Source of the DNA: Prevotellaceae bacterium UBA2448
GTDB taxonomy: Bacteria > Bacteroidota > Bacteroidia > Bacteroidales > Bacteroidaceae
Assembly (NCBI GenBank): GCA_002342585.1
Contig: DDQG01000020.1
Span: 1 to 64,000 of the forward strand
Direction: 5' to 3'
Length of the DNA: 64,000 bases
The position numbers and the translations under genes were made by a program. The notes beneath the pieces are model-generated. The model saw only the letters and a program-made list of their open reading frames with translations. It was not told where the DNA came from and did no database searches. Below are positions 58,201-64,000 of the stretch, in pieces. Positions within the stretch are counted from its first letter, which is position 1. Every line of letters starts with the position of its first letter.

Positions 58201-61200
58201 CCTCGGGCAAAGACACCTACCATCACGCCTACTACGACCCCACGAGTACCATGCGCGAGAAGACCGGCGACCTGAAGACCCAGCGCGACAAAAACTCCGG
58301 CACAGCCAAGCCGGAGAAGAGAAAGTGGGACAGCACTGCCCAATCGTTCGTAGATGATACTGACAATTGGTATAACCATTATCAATACCGCACCAACAAC
58401 AACCGAATGGAGTCAGTGCCGCAGAACCTGAAATGGTATTTCGTAGGCGACCCGTACAAGGTGCAGGTGTTCAACACGGCGGGCGAATGGAATACAGCAA
58501 AATTAAAAGATGAGAATGGTGCTGATATCGATGGAACAGAGGCAGGAAAAATTGCCGCTCAGCTGTCTCGCTTCAACCCTGTGGAGAGTAACTTCCAGTT
58601 TGCGATAGACTGTGTACACCTGCGAATGAAGGATCCGTCGATTATCGATAATCGCCAGACGCTCTACCCCTACAATGAGAACGGCGTAGAGGACAAATCG
58701 GCAGCAGGCTACCCCAACCGTCACTACAACAAGCCCTACTTCGATGACTTCTACTGGGAGTGTGTTCCTACGACGAGTGATGAGGCAGGAACCTTCGCCC
58801 TGCGCTTCAAGGAGGACAACCAACTGTTGGGCTACCGTAACGTATATTACTACTTGGCGCACGACGGACTGAGCAAGACCTACCAGCAGAAGAACTATAG
58901 CATCAACCTGAGCTACAACGCTGACAACGAGCAGCATGAGACAGGCACATACGCAGGCTACCACACCGCCAACGACGTGAATACCGTCATCAAGCTGGTA
59001 CAACCCGTCAAGGTGTATGTCACAGCTAAGCGTAATGCTGACGACCGCTATTCTGCTACTCCACCCGACAAGGCTGTAGTGAAAGATGAACTCTCGGAAT
59101 ACTATGGTCTGGACGAGACCATTAGCGAGGTGCCTCGCCACCTGCAGCGTAAGTTCGTGGATTATTCCAGCCTTGACAATGCGGCTGAAGGCACGGTGAC
59201 TATACACAAACTGAGCATAGACAATGCCGATAGCAAAGGAACATGTGATGATGTCAATCATAGCCAGACCATCAACGACCTCATGACCAATAAGGTCAAC
59301 AAGGAATATGTGGACCCAGTCTTTAAGTTCACTGTTTACTATACCGTAGATGACCTGTCGAAGGATGAGGAAGGCAACGATGCCCACCTCTTTACCTCAC
59401 CAACCCAGCATGGTGCCGGCACTCTAAACTGGGTAGATATGGCGGTATTGGGTAACGGCACCAACTGGCTCTTCTTTGACAAGACAGGGGGTGATAACAC
59501 CAAAGTTACTAACTACCGCACAGCCATCGGTGACAATAATGCTGATGGATGGAACGATGGTCTAAAAGGTCTGCACTGGGCACTCGTGGGTGATCCGTAC
59601 GACTTCACCATCCTTAACCGTCGCCGCTACGAGGCTAACGACGGTGCACAGTGGCTGGCTGTCAACAAACTGCCGGCCAACACGCTGACAGATGTGGCAG
59701 GTAACGACTCGACGGTATGGACTACCAATATGGTGAACACTACCGACAAGACAACCTATAACGCCACTTCATCCTCCGACATTGCCGCTGCCACCACAGT
59801 CACCCACTTCTCGACCCAGATGTGGAAGCTGTCTCCAAAGAACAGTGACGGCACTTACAAGACCGGCAACAGCGATGCATACTACTTCCTGCGCACAGCA
59901 TCGCTGAAGACGAGCACTGACGATGGAGTCAACGGCTCTGCCACCAACCAGACCTCCAACTATTGGCGACTAGTACATAAGCCATATCCCGACGCGGCAA
60001 ATCCCACGAGCTACTTCGAGATGGTTCCTTATAGTCTCGCTGAGAAGAGCAACTACACCAACACGCAGTACATGAACAACTACTCGAAGACCATGAACGG
60101 CATGGGTGTTTACCAACAGCGTCTGGAGATTCGTACCGCCGTGGCGAAGGACGAGGACGATGCCGACAACAACTGTTTCGATGCTGATGTGGAAATACGC
60201 ACCTTGAATGGCGTACTGAAACTTAAGAGAAGCGATATGGAGATACGCTATGGCAATATAGAGAAAGCACTGCCAGCATCTCTGCGACGCTATGGATGCT
60301 CCTACAAGTGCTACCTCAACTACGACCTGGCCACCAACAGCGGCACGGAAATCGATAACTTCGGTGAACTGGTGAATGAAGAAGGTTACGCAGAACTGCA
60401 TGCAGCGATGGAAGCAGCCCAAGCAGCTCACGCGTCCGACCCGTCGAAGAGTCCGCGACCGTTGCTGACATACGTATATACAGTTGATGATGCCACATCA
60501 CAGTTCTTCACTACAGCACAAGATGCACGTACTGAGGATTATACCTGGGCCAACTCTTACTTCTACTGGGAGCAGAAATATACCGGTTCCAGCGTGGAAG
60601 TGGAGCGAACCAGACTGGTATTCGACCATTATGTATATAACTCTGATGGAAAGATTATCGATGAGGTCTGGCGTGAAGAAAGCTATACCGAAGTGGTGAA
60701 CAATCCGACGACACCATACCCCACCAAGGGTTACCTGAACACACACACGAGCCAGACTCCAGTATATGCCGATCAGACTGTTCAGAAATCAGATAACGAA
60801 CAGAAGTGGAGCATGACAGGCGACCCATACGGCTTCACAATGAAGAACTATGCTCAGTATCTGAACAATACCGATGCAATAGTTAGCATGAGCGGAACGG
60901 ATGTCATCACACAGAACTATGGTGACGGTCAGATGTTTGCCTATGTCGTTAATAAGAAAGGCATACCATATCTTGCCATCATCGACTCCGACCCCCAAAG
61001 CGACACCTATGGCAACATCGTTAAACTGGTGGACTTCGAGTTCAGCAGCACATCGAACAAGACTCTGATGTCGGTAGGCAATGGTGTGAACACAGCAGAT
61101 GCTACCGGCAACACGCTGGCAACAACCTACATCAATAGCAGCGGAAAGAGTGTCACTGTCAAGCCGTTCTACCTCACCAACCTCATGAGCTATGCCGACA

Positions 61201-64000
61201 TGGTGGAATACCACCTCGTTATGGCACACCAGTATTCATTGGATACTGATACACGAAGTTATCTGACTGATGACCAAAAGGGCAAGGTAAATGAGCGTAT
61301 GTTAGAATTCCTCAAATACTGGGGTATTCAGGAACATAGCAGCAAAGACTATTTCATCTCAACTTATGATACCGATGGTCAGACTCCTAAGGCATACGAC
61401 ACATCTAAGGAAAGCGACATTAAAGACTTGCTGAAGCAGAAAGGTACCCTGCGCAACTTCCTGAGCTACCCAGTAAAAGATGCCATCGTCGAGCGTGTGG
61501 GTGTAGATAACAAGCCGCAGGTGCCCTGGTACATGAAGCGACAGTTCTGTACATACCACTTGTACCAACGCGACGTGCAGCGCTCGGTAGTGAACAGTGA
61601 CGACCCGCTGATAGTTACCGTAGATGGTGAGAAATGCTACGTATGGGTCAACGAGACCAAAGGCACTACCGTAACCCTGCCAATAGCTCAAGAGCCCAGT
61701 GCGACTACCGTTGATGACTATGATGCAGATGATTCCTGGTATAAATCCTGCAACGTAACGTGGAAGTCTATCTTTGACAAGAACAGTTGGAGCGAATGGA
61801 CTGATGACGGCGGTACAGAAGGTACCGATTATGAGACTATTGGCACTAAGAAATACAAGATTCCCAGCGGCTACGACGAGGCTAGTAGCCTGCAAGGCGT
61901 AGAGCTCGACAAAATCTACTCCTGCCACCAGAACCGCCGCGTCTTAATCGACGTTATCTACGAGGTTAATCCCAATACCTTCCGCTTTGCCACCAAGGGA
62001 CGCAACACCACGGCATGGTATCAGATGATGACCAACAACTACATTGCCGGCGGTCTGCTGAACTTCTCATACAAGGATGGCATCGGCGGACGACTGGACC
62101 GCACCCATCACTACACCAACAACTATCTGTGGGCACCTGAGGGCGACCCGTACGGATTCGTGCTCCGCTCGCGCTACGCCACCATCAATGGTACAGGATT
62201 TGACGATGTGGCTGTAACCACCGAGGGCAAACTGCCTAAGGGTGAGGACGCGTGGGGCAACTCAATCTACATTGATGGCAATGGTACAACATCTGACTTC
62301 ACGGAACTTACTGTAGCAGATTCCAAGGCCAGCTATACTGGCAACTCATCGGCAAGCACTGTACCATTTGACCATAAGCGCATCATACACCGACGTGCCG
62401 GTCAGGACGGTGCCACGACCGACGGTGCCACTAATGCCGTCTATGAGATGTTTATCGGAGGCTACGACGGTTCGTTCCTCATGCACCCCACCGCTGCATG
62501 GATGGACAACAGCGATGCAGACCACGAGAGCTACTACATGGTACACGAGACAACAGCTCACGATGGCTACACCGCCCACCGTGCATATCTGGAAAAGTTC
62601 AAGGCCGACGACCTGCGCTACATGGCCGATGCCAACTGGAGGCTCATCTGTACCAACGAGCAGTTGCTGCCATATTTCGAGCGTGCAGGATATGTGGGGG
62701 GACTGAAACCGACCGTTGCCCAGAACTTCACAAATCAGGAATACCGCAACCGTCTGAGAAACGGCGACACCTTTACCTTCGCTGAGCTGACCAAGCTGCA
62801 AGACCTGGTATATGGAGGTAAGTTCTACCCATATAATAGTGATACCGAGATTGCCTTCACCACTGCACGCCCGACTACAACGGGAGATGGCGGACTGCCA
62901 CTGCAGTTTGTGTCCAATAACCTTGTCAATATGGCTGATGGTCACTACCGCATCAGAGCCTTCTCAGAGGATGCGCTGAATGTGGACGGCAACGACATGT
63001 CGGGCACAGGCATCAAGGGCATCACCGGTCCGCGCTACATCAGCGGCTACCGTTTCGAGAGTGAGAAGACCGACCCGAATGATGCCAACAACAATGGCGG
63101 ACGCTGGCTCCACTTCTTTGAAACAGACATGACACACAGCGACATACATACCTTCGCTGACCTGAAGTCGAAGATTGATGCCGTGAATACTGCCGTGGAT
63201 GCCAGCAGCAGGACTGAAGAGGAGAAGGCTGCGCTGAAAGACCGCGACGTCTTTGACCATACTGCAATGGCTGGCAAAATCGAGATTCTGCCGGCAGACT
63301 TCGACCCGTCAAGCATCTTCCTGTTTACTGCATCAGGAGGCTATGACCGCTACAAGCTCTCCACTCAAGGACTGGACGTATGGGTTCGCCCTGGAGGCAC
63401 CGAGGGCGTGGCTAATGCTCATAAGTTCGGAAGAACAGAACTGGCTGCCGCTGACCCGACATCGACAGAGGGTGGTGTAATCGCATTTAAGAACCAACTC
63501 CGCCTGGACGACATCGGCGGTGCAGCAGTGACCCTGCGTACCTTCAGCACCGAGCCATCGGCATGGGATGCCGACGTAGCAGTGAATCTGCAGACCAACT
63601 ACGTCTGCATAGACGGTCATCACCGCTACCGCATCACCTGCCATACCGACAATGAGATGGTGGAGATAGGTGACCACTACACCACCGACGGTCTGAACGG
63701 CATACAGGACACCAAGTGGCTTCTGCAGCCCGTGGGCGTGAAGGAGGAATGGCCATACAACGAGATGCCACTGCGTGCAGAAGTACAGAAGGGCGGCGTC
63801 AAGGATCAAGACCTGACGGGTGATGAGTTGACTGCAGAAGAAAACAAAGACAAGTACTATTATGGTTCACTTTACGTGCCGTTTGACTCACGTCTGTCTA
63901 ACACCACCGATGCTGCATTTACCCTGACCAACGAAGCTAAGGCTAACACTACAACTGTAACCATGCAGTCCGTCAGCCAGCTCAATGGTATGGGTAACCC
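49236..64000 (+). CDS. Giant exported repeat protein, family not recognised (3' end outside window)
   Basis: At least 4,921 codons without a stop; the frame was checked along the gene and at the window end. A 38-residue signal peptide with a long polar start (MKNINIIDKLVIRF) and core LTLFLLSIV ends VWA/VD. The rest is beta-rich, Thr/Asn/Asp/Tyr-rich and nearly without cysteine clusters. Thirteen motifs of the form W-x-hydrophobic-x-G[N/D]DPY occur at residues 191, 451, 704, 966, 1400, 1670, 1932, 2254, 2673, 3072, 3453, 3863 and 4304. Around each, a module runs: Y-x-V-x-h-x-D/N start, a PxxxxSPL loop, [IV]YV-x-Y strand, D-L-x-G-x-x-[YW], then the DPY strand and a polar tail. The final part (YYYGSLYVPFDSRL) resembles the end domain of other Prevotella secreted proteins. 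An adhesin or surface filament role is inference. Confidence 0.85.
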   Translation, partial: MKNINIIDKLVIRFGYVLRTITLLTLFLLSIVTNKVWAVDYQYTYMVINLSKEIATQAKATQAAGNTPEIPTVIQNQLVTNYHYWSEAAVTQSGTTFTVNDGASELASLPSDNATIYVTYEYNNASSPIDLSGNTIYYIKDQDKNDPTKVHYMTFNKKWTSADWRTDGSTDAGDNFGDNDKERQWVYEGNDPYKIYIRNVYRRDAGADSYLRSDLDKGKFEDNNNVRYGGLTTTKLFNTFFFDKENHIVAANNVYNWNGTTNRYIYYAKENKDNYGDIGGRFLTTGTARLNLTTLNIVKSTVTDATIHLVNQTAEPHKETFSFNTPIDTDNPKPSATVLARLTRLGATLGTTYYKEAALTNAIATPLKVTDIYIPYTVDAATLSSTYNITFSTEEDPVWFSMKINANGSKLFFYDRDINVIDTRHKEGENVKEKPAKKATDTRAQYAFIGDPYSFKIICKDLDGQYAFQDSTEASGFSNKFGNVRFSSSPEDTYSSFAIIGGTTSGTFQIFRRDLPFTTYRAFFNADGNGNQIWLYRYTSGNEVQAGHNITATPTPKYNYTYNIVDNNGRIAIKYTVSQYASTRLDGAHGHEAIPEAIYSPYLEGETLKFYTFTGDYNAANLTDANKITQTPNSAANIYVRYTTDLLSTRSLPLDGKSYSVKVGGESGKYVKYDSGLSLSATLPNPRTDEANFSKHVWFTSNKDPYNVSIQNNIPFALLDNSTKTQFILMKGSSNDETQVELLLASGLDISSEDSKSLALNAEGDAIELATTSRENVRQQVILTDATVSVYYRIIDKQKKIVIQVEDETATELAVPTAWRSPLCTYHYWKRSDFIESGGIYTKKDGVSEITALSQATDGYIYVTYDVKTSSDYGFIDLDGRNSSTTYMYMLKFKNGISFQQELSDGFRESSTTSSSLPSDGHATKAVYPYSNGEANFYIYGAEQWNEQRYAASTRTRWAWILEGNDPYHTKISSFQTQTSQTVDGSTVNRHAYFRTYKPDGHDAYVTGSIADNTLIDDGSEPSEYMILGTPGDYLLVTSDELGSDGSGYQSTNHRVVNSFEQYWKNNPTVLKLLYKYHGISEDGDTEDTKAARAEQRATYATELNTRDLTADEITYMTTVSSPDWHHYQAWANINSWTSTSSKSYKKSDHWFQTIRMDYNSSAGTFTASPVFDFERVDLNGVLILLDNHGWEVARKPMGRLDDLATKADRDAEIRKYDSPMVKQYTFWTNYDKLPGYHKYKPHSEGSSSKDAANKGTGTSLADYPEVKSNGMLQDLYVTYTVKPQFVNAYTGAATEAATKVNTSFLIRQGGVLAKTTDGTSIETDATYISGIDAGSVTLNNTDNPEFFWCLRPNFNIDAEMGYNYSETAGETNDFGEKTKDETEEDYVNGVTNGWHNGFDPYNVQIYSYQYTNMYFVTNANNAGMVERQHLASTDPAGDHTLSLGSNTTEKFSTTVSDYDGTTIHPTNATFLVVQDANGNMRLMPRFDHSRVINGFATLTTPAAAQPEDDKTNAQSTWLLRPPAQTYIVVDNQGHEALRYTSLNDGAPVIPAKFRSPLANNFTFYKTLTETGTDPHTNVYNLTTLADPITTFDAAGLSEGGTVYVRYKYDPDADTDGLLKGTWYHAKLNDADVEVATTGVIKKSLGGSPSDEEKKAHRWRFMQSAGDDSDPYAVTLWNGKETQETDGNRYIVFRHSDYTSENRSYALMQAGNTTNPTTEYYFLDGSSTPALAEQSSYTTSGTIGATKKVTLTPVSVTNSVIFKIITKNNKVVALTSDVINGVDKDTKLADIMPNWMKSPLMKDDAYLFYSAADIVGSTVNIKGESTTSPTTLDGDVVYVSYDYEKSKKAISDFGILGTELPLNVAPLDLSGNVKYVLTVGGENDKTDNKKLYGKRLEVANRNSIDYVNPTDINITDNKLTSESCIWTITGDDPYECTIHNGNNIIAGKWWDDHPEAADATDFPLAKICTPKFASDNGYYSTFMVLRHNERETNNPGKLKLYFTGHDDMWVAESNAVAKEQLGLSGNVTTGGLYVFKDSEPYKTRYNDPEGEPERTGSDYKVFSRFTYRPVLAYNVITNDDNGNKKALTGYSLLSDDKVGMPEVYQSPLLNSSDFIYYTKATVDESGKYTVDTKSSTATSTTIASLVEEKISDIYVRYNYDPLTSPFKIATNINDAAEDGTRLSWIDEKGLDLSGNTWYTIANMQNNFATAHGTVLGTRDEYTTSFQKKTVTDLAQTNGRAPSQKEFLWKLEGNDPYAIKISNGYYDSKYMTFVDYSGKSYYHQYMQDKNTGVCQTFMLLNAHAINNGSDRFDPDKDGETNYLLKRWTVLIGTGTNRFMKCTFNNINNNYEEINSSDDWPIDLRSYSEYDIRMSSGEVVKRKVINMGSGGTTDFCIEFVKAPVSRKYHYHAIKYEGSTRIGETWDAILEHDWLQKVVLEPIIARRYCKYEKRNTDATGDNVDGTGVFMTQAELEADGQPNAQFYSNPELTERVKDDTDLENIKYDYYPVIGLDEVYPIYFKYQVDNDATLNLAGSAKTLSQITSTTAQIAADVAHYNNQDYTDNADKEIKEANGRRLEPDYTRQAKWFYMVLDTDEGITTTVDGTTRTPVGRQLFLRREDNGTINWMNNIYTLHKESVDNYKGWSYDRLAESYRKGDNDAFREGRWLWTFVGDDPYNMRIINLESAVGVQAESSGVYTLDAAENCFVTIGKGTTTSGDDTYPVTIPTEEPTENQYWGLCVGVNNSTEQTFSLLSTAITETIDKKQVNQPLYWHMVSHTANKVTTESVEGMLDYVPDRSYAIQLLPYEPLRYEDVKVVIRRDDEVTTYNTWKAEKTNAEKLDYVNNTMTTGLSKLYFAASERKYVAGDEINTSKEDALPLQVRRAFCDYTMYSDIFETKDAIYKVQSGPYPDYSKPKTGQYDEDGHQIYAYYNVDSNGAFKDEEVTSGAQAIYVKYVVTSDIFLKEAPTANQVADMAQNNDHVYFMDFPDTSGKDTYHHAYYDPTSTMREKTGDLKTQRDKNSGTAKPEKRKWDSTAQSFVDDTDNWYNHYQYRTNNNRMESVPQNLKWYFVGDPYKVQVFNTAGEWNTAKLKDENGADIDGTEAGKIAAQLSRFNPVESNFQFAIDCVHLRMKDPSIIDNRQTLYPYNENGVEDKSAAGYPNRHYNKPYFDDFYWECVPTTSDEAGTFALRFKEDNQLLGYRNVYYYLAHDGLSKTYQQKNYSINLSYNADNEQHETGTYAGYHTANDVNTVIKLVQPVKVYVTAKRNADDRYSATPPDKAVVKDELSEYYGLDETISEVPRHLQRKFVDYSSLDNAAEGTVTIHKLSIDNADSKGTCDDVNHSQTINDLMTNKVNKEYVDPVFKFTVYYTVDDLSKDEEGNDAHLFTSPTQHGAGTLNWVDMAVLGNGTNWLFFDKTGGDNTKVTNYRTAIGDNNADGWNDGLKGLHWALVGDPYDFTILNRRRYEANDGAQWLAVNKLPANTLTDVAGNDSTVWTTNMVNTTDKTTYNATSSSDIAAATTVTHFSTQMWKLSPKNSDGTYKTGNSDAYYFLRTASLKTSTDDGVNGSATNQTSNYWRLVHKPYPDAANPTSYFEMVPYSLAEKSNYTNTQYMNNYSKTMNGMGVYQQRLEIRTAVAKDEDDADNNCFDADVEIRTLNGVLKLKRSDMEIRYGNIEKALPASLRRYGCSYKCYLNYDLATNSGTEIDNFGELVNEEGYAELHAAMEAAQAAHASDPSKSPRPLLTYVYTVDDATSQFFTTAQDARTEDYTWANSYFYWEQKYTGSSVEVERTRLVFDHYVYNSDGKIIDEVWREESYTEVVNNPTTPYPTKGYLNTHTSQTPVYADQTVQKSDNEQKWSMTGDPYGFTMKNYAQYLNNTDAIVSMSGTDVITQNYGDGQMFAYVVNKKGIPYLAIIDSDPQSDTYGNIVKLVDFEFSSTSNKTLMSVGNGVNTADATGNTLATTYINSSGKSVTVKPFYLTNLMSYADMVEYHLVMAHQYSLDTDTRSYLTDDQKGKVNERMLEFLKYWGIQEHSSKDYFISTYDTDGQTPKAYDTSKESDIKDLLKQKGTLRNFLSYPVKDAIVERVGVDNKPQVPWYMKRQFCTYHLYQRDVQRSVVNSDDPLIVTVDGEKCYVWVNETKGTTVTLPIAQEPSATTVDDYDADDSWYKSCNVTWKSIFDKNSWSEWTDDGGTEGTDYETIGTKKYKIPSGYDEASSLQGVELDKIYSCHQNRRVLIDVIYEVNPNTFRFATKGRNTTAWYQMMTNNYIAGGLLNFSYKDGIGGRLDRTHHYTNNYLWAPEGDPYGFVLRSRYATINGTGFDDVAVTTEGKLPKGEDAWGNSIYIDGNGTTSDFTELTVADSKASYTGNSSASTVPFDHKRIIHRRAGQDGATTDGATNAVYEMFIGGYDGSFLMHPTAAWMDNSDADHESYYMVHETTAHDGYTAHRAYLEKFKADDLRYMADANWRLICTNEQLLPYFERAGYVGGLKPTVAQNFTNQEYRNRLRNGDTFTFAELTKLQDLVYGGKFYPYNSDTEIAFTTARPTTTGDGGLPLQFVSNNLVNMADGHYRIRAFSEDALNVDGNDMSGTGIKGITGPRYISGYRFESEKTDPNDANNNGGRWLHFFETDMTHSDIHTFADLKSKIDAVNTAVDASSRTEEEKAALKDRDVFDHTAMAGKIEILPADFDPSSIFLFTASGGYDRYKLSTQGLDVWVRPGGTEGVANAHKFGRTELAAADPTSTEGGVIAFKNQLRLDDIGGAAVTLRTFSTEPSAWDADVAVNLQTNYVCIDGHHRYRITCHTDNEMVEIGDHYTTDGLNGIQDTKWLLQPVGVKEEWPYNEMPLRAEVQKGGVKDQDLTGDELTAEENKDKYYYGSLYVPFDSRLSNTTDAAFTLTNEAKANTTTVTMQSVSQLNGMGN

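Noticed and set aside
49236..64000. Several separate genes instead of one giant gene
   Set aside because: No in-frame stop, no internal promoter and no second signal peptide were seen; the repeat phase is continuous to the window end.

Overview
The window looks like chromosome of a Bacteroidales bacterium, most probably a gut or rumen Prevotella-type organism. Evidence for this: promoters of the Bacteroidetes type (-7 element TAnnTTTG, in places with TTTG about 20 nt upstream), short leaders without strong Shine-Dalgarno sites, TamL (a TamA-like lipoprotein), a PG0541-family protein, a DUF5723 barrel, a DPP5-like S9 peptidase, and plant-polysaccharide hydrolases (GH16, GH115, GH53). The species assignment is inference.

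Layout. 1-955 is gene-free and made of five different short tandem arrays, mostly with an 11-bp period. 956-8806 holds a GH16 glucanase and a convergent GH115 alpha-glucuronidase that overlap at their 3' ends, a large exported carboxypeptidase-regulatory/MG2-like protein, and a DUF4833-like protein. 8916-17016 looks like one operon: TolC, membrane-fusion protein, RND pump, PG0541 protein, histidine phosphatase and MTA/SAH nucleosidase, with a perfect 16-bp palindrome placed like an operator. 17149-23495 is amino-acid biosynthesis: leuB behind a terminator-like leader, a LeuA-family synthase, and MetA with the acetyl-CoA-type residue Glu111, overlapping a U32 protein fused in frame to a membrane protein. 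23578-34478 carries an M13 peptidase, RNase R, ComF, an S9 peptidase, phosphoglycerate mutase and an HD-domain protein. 34720-37953 is a lipoprotein/barrel pair. 48283 down to 37981 (minus strand) is a tightly coupled run mdh-GH53-tamB-tamL-manA. After a gamma carbonic anhydrase, 49236 to the window end is one uninterrupted reading frame of at least 4,921 codons: a giant exported repeat protein that I cannot assign to any named family.

Three themes go beyond ordinary annotation. (1) The giant protein contains 13 copies of a W-x(2-9)-G[N/D]DPY-like motif spaced about 255-440 residues apart, all in one frame. (2) Degenerate heptamer tandem arrays, each with its own unit sequence, recur at gene boundaries, often ending just before a start codon, and one sits in frame inside the U32 zinc-binding tail. 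(3) Palindromic GC-rich repeats are inserted in frame in the GH115 and S9 peptidase genes. No tRNA, rRNA, CRISPR array, transposase or phage gene was seen. All functional calls rest on reading motifs by eye; no database search was run.
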